DNA of 50,982 nucleotides from JBMNCR01 sp049366695. GTDB taxonomy: Bacteria; Bacillota; Clostridia; Eubacteriales; Alkalibacteraceae. The notes below the pieces were generated by a model, which saw nothing but the letters and a program-made list of their open reading frames with translations, was not told the DNA's origin and did no database searches. This document shows, one piece after another, positions 8,615-18,045 of this stretch (position 1 is its first letter; each line of letters opens with the position of its first letter). The translations under genes and the position numbers were made by a program. The stretch is taken from assembly GCA_049366695.1 (NCBI GenBank), contig JBMNCR010000092.1, positions 1 to 50,982 of the forward strand. Reading direction: 5' to 3'.

Positions 8615-9982
8615 ATGGATAATGAAAAATTACATATCTTAGGTGAAATGCCAGTGAAGAATGCTATTTTGAAACTTGCAATACCCACTATGATGGGAAT
8701 GATTATACAGACTGTTTATAATCTGACAGATACTTTTTTTATTGGTAAACTTAATGATCCAAATCAAGTAGCAGCTATATCAATATGTTTCCCGATTTTT
8801 ATGATTATTCAAGCATTAGGAAATCTTTTTTCCACTGGAGGAGCATCATTTATATCGAGGATGCTAGGGGAAAAAGAATATGAAAAAGCTAATAAGGGTG
8901 CTGCGATATCATATTATTCATCAATAATAATGGCAGTTTTTACATCTATCGTAATACTTATTTTTATTAATCCTATTATTAATATGATAGGAGCCAGTGA
9001 CCAGACCTTTCAACTTGCAAAGGAATATTTAATTATCATAGCAGTGTTTTCTTTTGTTCTAGTTTTACAAGTTTCACTAAGTGGTATTTTAAGAGCTGAA
9101 GGTGGAGCAAAAGAAGCTATGAATGGGATGGTATTAGGCACATTAATAAATATAGTTTTAGATCCAATTTTTATACTTGGTTTTGATATGGGAGTTAATG
9201 GAGCGGCAATTGCTACTGTAATTGGAAATGCAGTTGGAGTAGCATACTTTTTATCAATATTTATTAGACAAAAGAGTATTTTGAGAATTTCATGGAAATA
9301 TTTTTCATTTGATAAAACCATATATGCGGATATTCTAAAAATAGGAGCACCTGCTTCACTAAGTAATATTTTAATGAGCGTGGTTTCAGCTTATTCTAAC
9401 TTTATCGCAGCATCATATGGAGATGTTGTTGTTGCATCTTTTGGTATTGTTATGAGAATTAGCTCTATGGCTTTTATGCTTGTGTTTGGTTTAGCTCTAG
9501 GATATCAACCATTAGCTGGATATTGTTACGGATCAAAAGATTATACAAGATTGATGAAAGGTTTAAAAGTGACAGTGCTTTATGGTACATATGTAGCTTT
9601 GTTTTTTGCTGTGGTTACTTTTATATTTTCAAAACAGTTAATTATGGTGTTTATTGGTAACGTAGAAGTTATCGAAATAGGTTCACGCATAATGAGAGCT
9701 TTTGCAATTCCAATGCCTTTTATAGGTATACAGATGACTATCATGGTTTCTTTTCAAGCAATGGGAAAAGGAATGCAATCTTTAATAATATCCATAGGAA
9801 GACAGGGATTGTTTTTTTTACCAGCATTAATTTTATTGAATAAATATTTTGGCTTAAATGGTTTTATTTGTGCACAGCCTATGGCAGATTTTTTAACTAC
9901 TTTCTTGTCTCTAGGATTATTTGTTGCTTTGTGGAGAAAGATGCAAGAAGAAATGCATAATAAAGATATAAAAATAAATTAG
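8615..9982 (+). CDS. MATE-family multidrug/sodium antiporter
   Basis: Predicted cation-coupled exporter of drugs or metabolites in the cytoplasmic membrane. The 455 residues contain about twelve hydrophobic segments in two similar halves. The N-terminal half carries LAIPTMMGMIIQTVYNLTDTFF-type sequence (starting near residue 20) with the usual TDTFF...GKL. The internal repeat starts near residue 235 with ILKIGAPASLSNILMS. The start is placed at ATG 8615 because AAAAAGGAG lies 9 bases upstream, rather than at the in-frame ATG 8579. It stands alone, so its substrate cannot be inferred from neighbours. Confidence 0.88.
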   Translation: MDNEKLHILGEMPVKNAILKLAIPTMMGMIIQTVYNLTDTFFIGKLNDPNQVAAISICFPIFMIIQALGNLFSTGGASFISRMLGEKEYEKANKGAAISYYSSIIMAVFTSIVILIFINPIINMIGASDQTFQLAKEYLIIIAVFSFVLVLQVSLSGILRAEGGAKEAMNGMVLGTLINIVLDPIFILGFDMGVNGAAIATVIGNAVGVAYFLSIFIRQKSILRISWKYFSFDKTIYADILKIGAPASLSNILMSVVSAYSNFIAASYGDVVVASFGIVMRISSMAFMLVFGLALGYQPLAGYCYGSKDYTRLMKGLKVTVLYGTYVALFFAVVTFIFSKQLIMVFIGNVEVIEIGSRIMRAFAIPMPFIGIQMTIMVSFQAMGKGMQSLIISIGRQGLFFLPALILLNKYFGLNGFICAQPMADFLTTFLSLGLFVALWRKMQEEMHNKDIKIN

Positions 9983-10095
9983 AATTAATATGAATTCATT
10001 TTGTAATCACTTAGAAATAGATAAAGCATAGCTGTTCAAATTTTGTATAGAATAAGATAATGATTAACAAATTTTATATGAAAGGAAAATGGTGG

Positions 10096-10284
10096 ATGAG
10101 AGCTTATATAGACAAAGATATATGTATTGGTTGTGGACTATGTCCTGATATTTGTAGTGAGATTTATCAGATGGAGGATGAAGGAAAAGCTGTAGCAAAG
10201 AATATTGATATCACTGATGATTTATTAGATGATGCAAAAGATGCACAATCCCAATGTCCAGTAGAAGCAATTAATATAGAATGA
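10096..10284 (+). CDS. Single-cluster [4Fe-4S] ferredoxin
   Basis: Small electron carrier of 62 residues. It reads CIGCGLCPDIC near the N-terminus and QCPVEAI near the C-terminus: CX2CX2C plus a distant CP, the ligand pattern of Thermotoga/Clostridium single-[4Fe-4S] ferredoxins. One extra cysteine (in PDIC) corresponds to a position that forms a disulphide in some homologues, but no second partner is evident. ATG 10096 is chosen because MRAYIDKDICIG is the standard start; an in-frame ATG at 10060 would add a non-family extension. A terminator lies directly downstream. Confidence 0.85.
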   Translation: MRAYIDKDICIGCGLCPDICSEIYQMEDEGKAVAKNIDITDDLLDDAKDAQSQCPVEAINIE

Positions 10285-10291
10285 TATAAAT

Positions 10292-10324
10292 AAAGTGCCT
10301 ACTCTTAGGCACTTTAGACTTTTA
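10292..10324 (+). terminator. Terminator of the ferredoxin gene
   Basis: AAAGTGCCTA (10292-10301) pairs with TAGGCACTTT (10306-10315) around a 4-base loop. The trailing sequence AGACTTTTAT is only moderately T-rich. Confidence 0.65.
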
Positions 10325-10584
10325 TAAAATTCATATTTCGGTATTAATACCTTTATTCAGACGCATATGTATGCGCAATATATGCTGTGCTTCTTCATTT
10401 AGAATACGCCGTTGAACAATAGTTCAAGAGGTTAATTTAATAATAAAATCTGTTATGTAGTATTCATCACCATATTTTTTGAAGTTCTAAATATTATACT
10501 ATATTTTTATTACCCAATAAAGTATTTATTAACCATTTATGATATACTATCGTTATTGTTTAATTGTAATGGGGGTTGGTATAA
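10325..10584. other. Intergenic region upstream of crcB
   Basis: There is no gene. A 14-base near-palindrome CGCATATGTATGCG lies at 10362-10375. A fluoride riboswitch, often found before crcB, was looked for and its conserved core was not recognised. Confidence 0.4.
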
Positions 10585-10956
10585 TTGTTTAATGTAATTG
10601 CAGTCGGCTTAGGAGGTTTTTTTGGGGCAATACTTAGGTATCTTATTTCCTCATATACAACTCGAATTAATGCTGCATTTCCATATGGAACATTGATTGT
10701 TAACATATTAGGAGGTTTTTTAATAGGATTAATTTTGCAATTGAGTTTTGATAATTTTGAAATATCTCCAACTTTGAGGATGTTTTTAACCACTGGCTTA
10801 TTAGGTGGATTAACTACTTTTTCTACTTTTAGTTATGAAACAGTCGGAATGTTTGTGGATAATAATATATATATTGGAGCTATAAATATATTTTTAAATG
10901 TAACTTTAAGTTTGACAGGAGTTTTTTTAGGAAAATATATAGCACAAATTATTTAG
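10585..10956 (+). CDS. crcB: CrcB/Fluc fluoride channel
   Basis: Exports fluoride as a dual-topology dimer in the membrane. The 123 residues have four hydrophobic segments. They carry the family signatures GGFFGAILRYLIS at the N-terminus and LLGGLTTFSTFSYE in the third segment, which holds the pore threonine/phenylalanines and sodium site. Many Firmicutes carry two crcB genes; only one is present here, so a homodimer is expected. The start is TTG 10585 after a GGGGGTT site. Confidence 0.92.
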   Translation: MFNVIAVGLGGFFGAILRYLISSYTTRINAAFPYGTLIVNILGGFLIGLILQLSFDNFEISPTLRMFLTTGLLGGLTTFSTFSYETVGMFVDNNIYIGAINIFLNVTLSLTGVFLGKYIAQII

Positions 10957-11037
10957 TTGTTATTTAACTATAGAGAAATTTGAATAATTATTACATTTGA
11001 GTTATAATTCTATGCAAATGAAAATATTAGGAGGCAA

Positions 11038-12237
11038 ATGAAAGTGAATAACATTGAATCAGCTAAGGAACATTTTGGCAAAATTATCGAAGAACAGTTT
11101 TTAAGAATAGAAAAAATGAAAGCTCAAAAAGAATTTATTAATTATAATTCTTTAGATTGTATAGTAATAGGAATTGTAGGAGGAGATGGTATAGGACCTT
11201 ATATCACTACTCAAGCACAAAAGGTACTTGAATTTTTATTAAGTGAAGAGATACAATCTGGTAAAGTTACAATAAAAGTGATAGATGGTTTGACAATCGA
11301 GAATAGAGCTGCTCAAAATAAAGCGATTCCTGAAGACGTTTTAGAAGAACTAAAGAAATGTCATGTCATTTTAAAAGGGCCTACAACTACACCAAGAGCA
11401 GGAGATCCTTGGCCAAATATAGAAAGTGCAAATGTAGCTATGAGAAAAGAATTAGATTTATTTGCAAATGTTCGTCCAGTTAAGGTTCCTGAAAAAGGGA
11501 TAGATTGGACTTTCTATAGGGAAAACACTGAGGGAGCCTATGCATTAGGAAGTAAAGGTATACACGTTAACAAGGATTTATCAATCGATTTTACTGTTAC
11601 TACTCAAGAAGGTTCTGAAAGAATAATTAAAGCAGCATTTGAATATGCAAAACAATCAGGTAAAAATAAGTTGACAGTAGTAACTAAAGCAAATGTTATT
11701 AAGTCAACTGATGGAAAATTTTTAGATATAGCTAAGGAGTTACAAAAAGATTATCCTGAAGTAGAATTAGATGATTGGTATATAGATATTATGACTGCGA
11801 AATTAATTGATGAAAAGAGAAGAAAAGATTTCAAAGTACTAGTTTTACCTAATTTATATGGAGATATATTAACTGATGAAGCTGCTGAATTCCAAGGCGG
11901 CGTTGGTACGGCTGGTAGTGCAAATATAGGAAAAAGATATTCTATGTTTGAGGCTATACATGGGTCAGCTCCAAGAATGGTTGAAGAAGGAAGAGCTGAT
12001 TATGCTGATCCAAGTAGTATTATGCGAGCAGCTGTTATGCTTTTAGAACATATTGGTTATGTAAGTAAAGGACAAGATTTACAAAAAGCATTGGACATCT
12101 GTGGTAATTATGAAAAGAAATATGAAATTACTGGACGAAGTGATGGAGCTAGTAGTGCCGAGTATGCAGAATATATTATGCATACTGTTAAAGACAAGGA
12201 TCTTGAAAGAAAATGGAAAGATTATCAAAGTAAATAA
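11038..12237 (+). CDS. icd: Isocitrate/isopropylmalate dehydrogenase family, probably isocitrate dehydrogenase
   Basis: Catalyses oxidative decarboxylation of a 2-hydroxy-3-carboxy acid, most likely isocitrate to 2-oxoglutarate. Family segments in order: GIVGGDGIGPYIT, ESANVAMRKELDLFANVRPV, FYRENTEGAYALG, KANVIKSTDGKF, LPNLYGDILTDEAAEFQGG and EAIHGSAPRM. The length of 399 residues fits isocitrate dehydrogenase better than the roughly 350-residue isopropylmalate enzyme, and no leu genes are nearby. The cofactor (NAD or NADP) cannot be decided safely by eye. GAGG precedes the ATG closely; an in-frame GTG at 11044 is an alternative. It is monocistronic, with a strong terminator downstream. Confidence 0.75.
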   Translation: MKVNNIESAKEHFGKIIEEQFLRIEKMKAQKEFINYNSLDCIVIGIVGGDGIGPYITTQAQKVLEFLLSEEIQSGKVTIKVIDGLTIENRAAQNKAIPEDVLEELKKCHVILKGPTTTPRAGDPWPNIESANVAMRKELDLFANVRPVKVPEKGIDWTFYRENTEGAYALGSKGIHVNKDLSIDFTVTTQEGSERIIKAAFEYAKQSGKNKLTVVTKANVIKSTDGKFLDIAKELQKDYPEVELDDWYIDIMTAKLIDEKRRKDFKVLVLPNLYGDILTDEAAEFQGGVGTAGSANIGKRYSMFEAIHGSAPRMVEEGRADYADPSSIMRAAVMLLEHIGYVSKGQDLQKALDICGNYEKKYEITGRSDGASSAEYAEYIMHTVKDKDLERKWKDYQSK

Positions 12238-12276
12238 ACAGGTATAATTTATTCCTATAAAAAAATATTGGCTTTT

Positions 12277-12318
12277 ATCAGAAAAAGTTCTGAAATTAAG
12301 GGCTTTTTCTGATTTTTT
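12277..12318 (+). terminator. Rho-independent terminator after icd
   Basis: ATCAGAAAAAG (12277-12287) pairs perfectly with CTTTTTCTGAT (12303-12313) and is followed by a T-run. Confidence 0.85.
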
Positions 12319-12444
12319 ATTTGACATGAGTATTATTAAATATTTCTTTTTTTAATATGTAATGATGGTATAATTGATTGTATGTATAGTTTTTATTAGA
12401 ATAATATGGGTATTAGTGATTTATATACTATAGGGGTGATTATT

Positions 12445-13194
12445 ATGTTGGAATTAAAGAATATTAGTTTAAAAGTTGAAGATGACATTCAAGGAGAAAT
12501 TAATATATTAAAAGATATTAGTTTAGAATTTTTAAAAAATAAAATATACGTAATTACAGGACCTAATGGAGGGGGAAAATCTTCATTAACAAAAATACTT
12601 ATGGGGATTTATTCTCCTACATCTGGGAGCATCATTTATGATGAGGAAAATATTACTGATTATAATATTACACAGCGAGCTAAACTGGGAATTAGTTATG
12701 CATTTCAACAACCTCCAAAATTTAAAGGAATAAAGGTTAAAGAGTTTTTGAAATTAGCTGGTGGAGAGAGTATGAAAGGAAATGACATTAATAATCTCTT
12801 ATTAAGTGTTGGCTTATGTCCAAAAGATTATATTAATAGAGAAATGGATGGAAGTCTTTCAGGAGGAGAGCTAAAGAGAATAGAGATAGCTTCTGTACTT
12901 GCGCGAGATACCAATATTGCAGTATTTGATGAACCTGAAGCAGGAATCGATTTGTGGAGTTTTCAAAAATTGGCTGAGACATTTAAAAACATGCATCAAC
13001 ATAGTCAAAAGTGTATAATAATAATCTCTCATCAAGAGAGGATTTTAAATTTAGCAGATGAAGTTATATTAATAGCCGAAGGTAAAATTAAAGAAATAAC
13101 TGATAAAGATAAGTTTTTGAAAGAGATTAAGCATAATGAAAATTGTCAGTGTTCAGACTTATGTATGCAAGGAGGAGAAGTGTATGCTAACTAA
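12445..13194 (+). CDS. sufC: SufC-like Fe-S cluster assembly ATPase
   Basis: ABC-type ATPase that drives the SufB/D scaffold in Fe-S cluster building, in the cytoplasm. The 249 residues show Walker A GPNGGGKSS, the Q-loop in SYAFQQPPKFKG, signature LSGGELKRIEIA, Walker B IAVFDEPEAGID and the H-loop IISHQ. ATG 12445 is chosen because GGGGTGAT precedes it and MLELKNISL is the usual start; an in-frame ATG at 12406 lacks a ribosome site. Its 3' end overlaps the scaffold gene by 11 bases. No sufS, sufU or third scaffold gene follows. Confidence 0.9.
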   Translation: MLELKNISLKVEDDIQGEINILKDISLEFLKNKIYVITGPNGGGKSSLTKILMGIYSPTSGSIIYDEENITDYNITQRAKLGISYAFQQPPKFKGIKVKEFLKLAGGESMKGNDINNLLLSVGLCPKDYINREMDGSLSGGELKRIEIASVLARDTNIAVFDEPEAGIDLWSFQKLAETFKNMHQHSQKCIIIISHQERILNLADEVILIAEGKIKEITDKDKFLKEIKHNENCQCSDLCMQGGEVYAN

Positions 13195-14104
13195 TATTGA
13201 AAAGAAGATTCTCGAAGAAATAGTAGATAATCATAGTGTGGAACAAGTTGCGTATAATCTTAGAAAAAATGGTGAAGGTAGCGAAAGAGTTAATGATATA
13301 GATATCAATATTTCTACAAAAAAAGATAAGCCAGGTATTGATGTAAATATAAAACCTGGGACAAAAAATAAGAGTGTACATATTCCCGTAATTGTTTCAA
13401 AAAGTGGATTAAATGATATGGTATATAATACATTTAATGTTGGGGAAAATAGTGATGTATTAATAGTTGCAGGTTGTGGTATACACAACCCTGGTGATGA
13501 AAAATCCCAGCATGATGGAGTACATGAATTTTTTATAGGGAAAAATTCTAAAGTGAAGTATACGGAAAAGCACTATGCTCAAGGTACGGGAAAAGGATTG
13601 AATGTATTAAATCCAAAAACTATTATTGAAGTATTCGAAAATGCAATATTAGAGATGGATTTAGTTCAAATAAAAGGGGTAGATGATACTACTAGGGATA
13701 CACAAGTGATATTACATGATGGAGCAAAATTAATCGTTTCTGAGAGGTTGTTTACAGATTATAATCAAAAATCAGTATCAAATATTGTTATAGATTTAGA
13801 AGGAAATAATTCTTCAGCTCAGATTATTTCTAGATCAGTAGCCAGGGGAAATTCAGAGCAAGTATATAATTTTAATGTAAAAGGTAAAAATAAATGTGCA
13901 GGTCATATCCAATGTGATGCGATTATTATGGATCATGCGAAAGTAACGTCATTGCCTGCAATTACTGCTTTACATGAAGATGCTCAATTGATTCACGAAG
14001 CCGCTATTGGAAAAATTGCGTCAGACCAGCTAATAAAATTGATGTCTTTAGGATTAACAGAAGAGGAAGCAGAAAATAAAATTTTGGAAGGATTCCTTAA
14101 ATAA
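13184..14104 (+). CDS. SufB/SufD-family Fe-S scaffold protein (short form)
   Basis: Partner scaffold of SufC. At 306 residues it is much shorter than SufB (about 465) and near the size of the scaffold in the two-gene systems of archaea and anaerobes. Segments of the beta-helix core are visible, including VIVAGCGIHNPG, EKHYAQGTGKGLNV and SRSVARGNSEQVYNF. The C-terminal part ASDQLIKLMSLGLTEEEAENKI is the conserved SufB/D ending. ATG 13184 follows AAGGAGGAGAAG. SufC and this protein probably form a complete minimal SUF machine. Calling it SufB or SufD is arbitrary in these systems. Confidence 0.85.
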   Translation: MLTNIEKKILEEIVDNHSVEQVAYNLRKNGEGSERVNDIDINISTKKDKPGIDVNIKPGTKNKSVHIPVIVSKSGLNDMVYNTFNVGENSDVLIVAGCGIHNPGDEKSQHDGVHEFFIGKNSKVKYTEKHYAQGTGKGLNVLNPKTIIEVFENAILEMDLVQIKGVDDTTRDTQVILHDGAKLIVSERLFTDYNQKSVSNIVIDLEGNNSSAQIISRSVARGNSEQVYNFNVKGKNKCAGHIQCDAIIMDHAKVTSLPAITALHEDAQLIHEAAIGKIASDQLIKLMSLGLTEEEAENKILEGFLK

Positions 14105-14143
14105 GGAGTCAAAGAGAGAATCAAATTATTATCAATACTTTTT

Positions 14144-15541
14144 TTATTTTTCATCATTTACATTTTTGCCTCTCGCTAAAGATGCAAATATTCCTAATAG
14201 ACAAAGAAAGGACAAAACAATAAAGGTAGTTTTAATACTATTTAATAATAAAGGTAGAGTTGATGTAGTTATTATTTGATTACCTAAGAAAAATGAAGTA
14301 ATCAAAGCTGATAATGACATACTAAAAGATTGTCCGACTGTCCGTGCTGTTCCTAGAATTCCTGAAGCTATACCATAAAATTCTTTATCGACACTTGTCA
14401 TAATTGCGTTTGTGTTTGGGGAACTAAAAAAAGCATAGCCTATTCCTACTAAGGCAAATATTAAGATAATCATGATTATAGAAGTAGAATTATTTAGTAA
14501 GCTAAAAAGTATTAATCCGATTGTAATAAGACCCATACCACAAGATGCTAATATTTGAGGTTGCACTTTGTCTGACAAACGACCTGCCAAAGGAGACAAG
14601 ATTGCTTGAAATGCAGGCTGTATTAGTAATATCATACCTGCAGTACTGGGATCTAAATTCATTATTAATTGTAAATACAGACTCATCAAATAACTAATGG
14701 CAAAAGTAGAACTATAATTTATTAGAGAAGCCAGTGAAGAAAATATTAGCACTCTATTTTTTTTGAAATGTGTAATATCTAGTATTGGATTTTTCGTATT
14801 TTTTTCAAAATAGATGAAAACCAATAATAATATCAAACCAAGTATCAACATGAATTTACTATATGAATATATTAGTAAGTTCGATAAACCAAAAATTAAT
14901 AAGAATATAGATAAACCATATAGAAGAGCTCCTGACATATCAAATTTTTTCAAATTACTAAATTCAATTTCTTCTTTTATTCTCGATAATAATATGATTA
15001 AAAGTATTCCAATTGGTAAAGAAAATATAAAGATACCTCTCCAACTAGTGAAACTTATAATGAAACCGCCTATAATAGGTCCTAAAGACAAACCTATGTA
15101 TGTACAAGCTACATTTATGCCTAAGACCTTGCCTCTCTCACCAGGTGAAAATGCAGAAGATATCATGGAAACAACAGATGTTGCGATCATTGCGTTACCT
15201 ATACCTTGAAATATTCTACCAAATAGTAATAGTACTATTGTCTGTGATATTGCACATATAAAAGAAGCAATAGTCAAGATAATTGTTCCTAAAAACATGA
15301 TATTTCTTTTACCTACCATATCCGAGATTTTACCCATAGGAAGTATAAAAACAGCAATAGTTAATATGGTAGAAGAGGTTATCCAATTAAGTAAAGAAGA
15401 ACTAATATTAAGTTCGTTTCCTATATAGGGTAATGCGATATTAATAGATGATGTGATAAAAGGTGCCCAAAAAGCTCCTAAAGTTGTAACAATTATTATT
15501 ATTGTTTTCTTCGTAATATTCAAAAAAGTCATCCTTATCAT
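14144..15541 (-). CDS. MFS exporter, DHA2-type drug transporter
   Basis: Proton-driven exporter of the major facilitator superfamily in the membrane. The 465 residues are almost all hydrophobic, with 12-14 predicted segments. The inter-segment motif DMVGKRNIMFLG (motif A type), GRIFQGIGNAM and the motif-C-like ACTYIGLSLGPIIGGF mark a drug:proton antiporter. The start is uncertain: the first ATG (15541) lacks a good ribosome site, and a second in-frame ATG lies three codons later. A terminator-like hairpin sits in its leader at 15575-15617. It is convergent with the suf pair and divergent from the chemoreceptor. Confidence 0.85.
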   Translation of the reverse strand: MIRMTFLNITKKTIIIIVTTLGAFWAPFITSSINIALPYIGNELNISSSLLNWITSSTILTIAVFILPMGKISDMVGKRNIMFLGTIILTIASFICAISQTIVLLLFGRIFQGIGNAMIATSVVSMISSAFSPGERGKVLGINVACTYIGLSLGPIIGGFIISFTSWRGIFIFSLPIGILLIILLSRIKEEIEFSNLKKFDMSGALLYGLSIFLLIFGLSNLLIYSYSKFMLILGLILLLVFIYFEKNTKNPILDITHFKKNRVLIFSSLASLINYSSTFAISYLMSLYLQLIMNLDPSTAGMILLIQPAFQAILSPLAGRLSDKVQPQILASCGMGLITIGLILFSLLNNSTSIIMIILIFALVGIGYAFFSSPNTNAIMTSVDKEFYGIASGILGTARTVGQSFSMSLSALITSFFLGNQIITTSTLPLLLNSIKTTFIVLSFLCLLGIFASLARGKNVNDEK

Positions 15542-15574
15542 TGATTATTTAGTAGTATTTTTAAAAATATATGT

Positions 15575-15617
15575 AAAAATAAAGCACTTCTACATAAAGT
15601 ATAAGTGTTTTATTTTT
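15575..15617 (-). terminator. Terminator-like hairpin in the leader of the MFS gene
   Basis: AAAAATAAAGCACTT (15575-15589) pairs with AAGTGTTTTATTTTT (15603-15617), a 15-base-pair stem with one wobble and a 13-base loop. It is followed by T-rich sequence on the minus strand. It lies 34-76 bases before the MFS start and downstream of no minus-strand gene, so it can only act on the MFS leader or on a plus-strand transcript. The arms are symmetrical, so the strand is inferred. Confidence 0.5.
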
Positions 15618-15845
15618 AGAAGGTTGCATAAAGATTAAAAATTTGTCAAGCGAATCACAAATATTAATACTATAAAACAATAATAGCACAATAGTCTTAT
15701 ATTTTCTATAATTTAATAAAATAATCTGATTATATAAATCGAAACTTATGCTTAATTAATTATAGAAAATTTTGCTAATAAATCTTAAAAAAATTATTAT
15801 TATACCGATTATATTTGTAAATGACATGTTTGGAGGATGGTAAAA

Positions 15846-17546
15846 GTGGCGAAATTAAAAATAAAAGGAAAACTGTTGTTATCAATGATAGCAATAATTA
15901 TAGTTTTCAGTGTAACTATTAATATAGTAGTATATTATCAGTTTTATAATTCTATTAGAGAGATGGTTTTAGATTCAAATGATAAACTTGCAACACAACT
16001 GATTGATAATGAGTATTCTGGAGACTGGGAAGTTATTGACGGTAAAATGTATAAGGGAAATACATTAATGAACGCTAATAATGAGATACTCGATGAAATA
16101 AAAACAGATACATCAATGGATTGTACATTATTTTTAAATGATGAGAGAATTGCAACAACTATTACTAGTAATAATGAAAGACAAACTGGTACTAAACTAC
16201 AAGATCCAAATGTAATCAGTAAAGTTCTTGAAAACGGAGAAGTATATTTTGGAGCTACAACTTTGTTTAATGAAGATTACGAAACTATTTATACACCCAT
16301 AAAAAATGCGGATGGTGAAGTAATTGGTATTTTCTTTTCAGGTATTAAGAAGGCAATGATTATAGAAAGTATAATGGGAATAATACTAACAATTATAATG
16401 ATAACTGCAATGTTGATTATATTTGTAATAATATTTTTTAATATATTTGTTAACAAGTCAATTATTCAAATGATACGAGAGTTAAATGAAAATTTAGAAG
16501 TTATATCTCAGGGGGATTTTACTAATAATATTGAAGACAAATATATGTCTAGAAAAGATGAATTCGGGGAAATGATGTGTTCATTAGATAACACACAAAA
16601 ATCCCTAAGTGAAATACTTAATTCAATAAAAAATGATTTTAATAACATTAATAAATATTCTGATAATTTATCAAGTGTTTCAAAGGAGATTTCAGAATCA
16701 ACTACCAATGTAACTAATTCTATAGTTGAGATTGCGCAAGGGAATAATTTAGAGGCTGATGAGCTTATGAAAATAATGGAGAGCATGAAAATGTTTAGTA
16801 GTTCTATAAGCGATATGGTTATTGAAATTAAAAATATTAGTGAAGCTTCTTCAGTTATTGATAATCAGGCTTCTGAGAGTAATGAAAATATGAAAAATTT
16901 AATGGATGTTTCAGATAAAAATAGAAATATTTTCAATGAATTAACAAACAAAAGTAAAAAATTATTAGAAGAAACAAAAAAAATAAATGAAATTACTGAT
17001 TTTATCAAATCTATAGCAGATCAGACTAATCTACTAGCTTTGAATGCAGCTATTGAAGCATCTAGGGCCGGGGATGCAGGCAAAGGATTTGCAGTTGTAG
17101 CAGAAGAAATAAGAAAATTAGCAGAAGAATCAAAAAAATCTTCAGAAAGTATTGATATGTTAATTAAGACTATTAGTATAGAAACAGATGACATGATGAC
17201 ATATTCAAATGATATAATTAAAATATCGGATGAGCAAGAAAATATAATAAACTTGGCATCGAATTCATATCATTCAATAATTAATTCTGTAAATGAAGTA
17301 ATACCAAAAACACAAAGAATTTATAGTAGTGCTAAATTAGTAGAAAAAGAAAAAGATTCAATTATTAATAAAATAGAAGACATTTCTTCTATTGCTGAAC
17401 AAGTTTCATCATCTTCGCAGGAGATTACTGCTGCTTCAGAAGAAGTTAATGCATCAAATGAAGAAGCTGCAGCTATTGCTGAAGAATTAACAAAATTAAT
17501 AGAAATACTATTTAAAAAGACAAATCAGTTTAAAACTTTGAATTAG
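15846..17546 (+). CDS. Methyl-accepting chemotaxis protein with a single-Cache sensor domain
   Basis: Transmembrane receptor for CheA/CheW signalling. The 566 residues run: membrane segment about 10-32; extracellular sCache-type domain about 33-165 (GTKLQDPNVISKVLENG, YTPIKNADGEVIGIFFSG); second membrane segment about 172-203; HAMP about 204-260; and a cytoplasmic MA coiled coil whose tip reads IADQTNLLALNAAIEASRAG followed by GKGFAVVAEEIRKLAEES. No C-terminal CheR-tethering pentapeptide is seen. GTG 15846 is chosen because TGGAGG (15831-15836) would abut the in-frame ATG at 15837 with no spacing. No other chemotaxis gene is nearby. Confidence 0.92.
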   Translation: MAKLKIKGKLLLSMIAIIIVFSVTINIVVYYQFYNSIREMVLDSNDKLATQLIDNEYSGDWEVIDGKMYKGNTLMNANNEILDEIKTDTSMDCTLFLNDERIATTITSNNERQTGTKLQDPNVISKVLENGEVYFGATTLFNEDYETIYTPIKNADGEVIGIFFSGIKKAMIIESIMGIILTIIMITAMLIIFVIIFFNIFVNKSIIQMIRELNENLEVISQGDFTNNIEDKYMSRKDEFGEMMCSLDNTQKSLSEILNSIKNDFNNINKYSDNLSSVSKEISESTTNVTNSIVEIAQGNNLEADELMKIMESMKMFSSSISDMVIEIKNISEASSVIDNQASESNENMKNLMDVSDKNRNIFNELTNKSKKLLEETKKINEITDFIKSIADQTNLLALNAAIEASRAGDAGKGFAVVAEEIRKLAEESKKSSESIDMLIKTISIETDDMMTYSNDIIKISDEQENIINLASNSYHSIINSVNEVIPKTQRIYSSAKLVEKEKDSIINKIEDISSIAEQVSSSSQEITAASEEVNASNEEAAAIAEELTKLIEILFKKTNQFKTLN

Positions 17547-17573
17547 TAACAGTAATGAGGAGAAATTTTAGAA

Positions 17574-18014
17574 GTGAAGAAATATATGAAGTTAGCTATA
17601 GATGAGGCGTGTAAAGCTGTAAAAACAGGAGAAATTCCCGTAGGAGCAGTAATTGTATACCAAAACAGATTGATAGCTAAATCTCACAATATGGTGGAAA
17701 CGTTAAATGATCCTACTGCTCATGCAGAGATAATGGTAATTAGAGAAGCATCAAAATTATTAAATAATTGGAGACTGAGTGAATGCAGTATGTATGTTAC
17801 ACTAGAACCTTGTATTATGTGTATGGGAGCTATATTAAATGCTCGAATGAGTAAATTGGTATATGGTGTAGGGGATAATAAATTTGGTGCTGTAGAATCA
17901 AATATAGATTTAGCCAGAAATTCATTGTATAAAAATATAAAAATATACAGCGGTATAGAAGAAGATATATGCTCAAAATTAATGAAAGATTTTTTTAGAG
18001 AAAAAAGAAAATGA
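17574..18014 (+). CDS. tadA: TadA, tRNA-specific adenosine deaminase
   Basis: Deaminates the wobble adenosine A34 to inosine in tRNA-Arg(ACG). The 146-residue protein has the zinc deaminase signatures HAE (in DPTAHAEIMVIREA) and PCIMCMGA (PCX2C), plus GEIPVGAVIV near the N-terminus and KFGAVESNIDL, all typical of TadA. Start GTG 17574 is preceded by GAGGAGAAATT. In many Clostridia tadA sits next to the SRP RNA and dnaX; here roughly 10 kb separate them. Confidence 0.93.
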   Translation: MKKYMKLAIDEACKAVKTGEIPVGAVIVYQNRLIAKSHNMVETLNDPTAHAEIMVIREASKLLNNWRLSECSMYVTLEPCIMCMGAILNARMSKLVYGVGDNKFGAVESNIDLARNSLYKNIKIYSGIEEDICSKLMKDFFREKRK

Positions 18015-18045
18015 TTTTTTTATTATAGTTGAAGAAGTATAATAT

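Noticed and set aside
10325..10584. Fluoride riboswitch before crcB
   Set aside because: The conserved core sequence of that riboswitch was not found.
14814..15209. 131-codon open frame on the plus strand opposite the MFS gene
   Set aside because: It lies wholly inside the MFS gene on the other strand, lacks a ribosome site and has no protein-like features.
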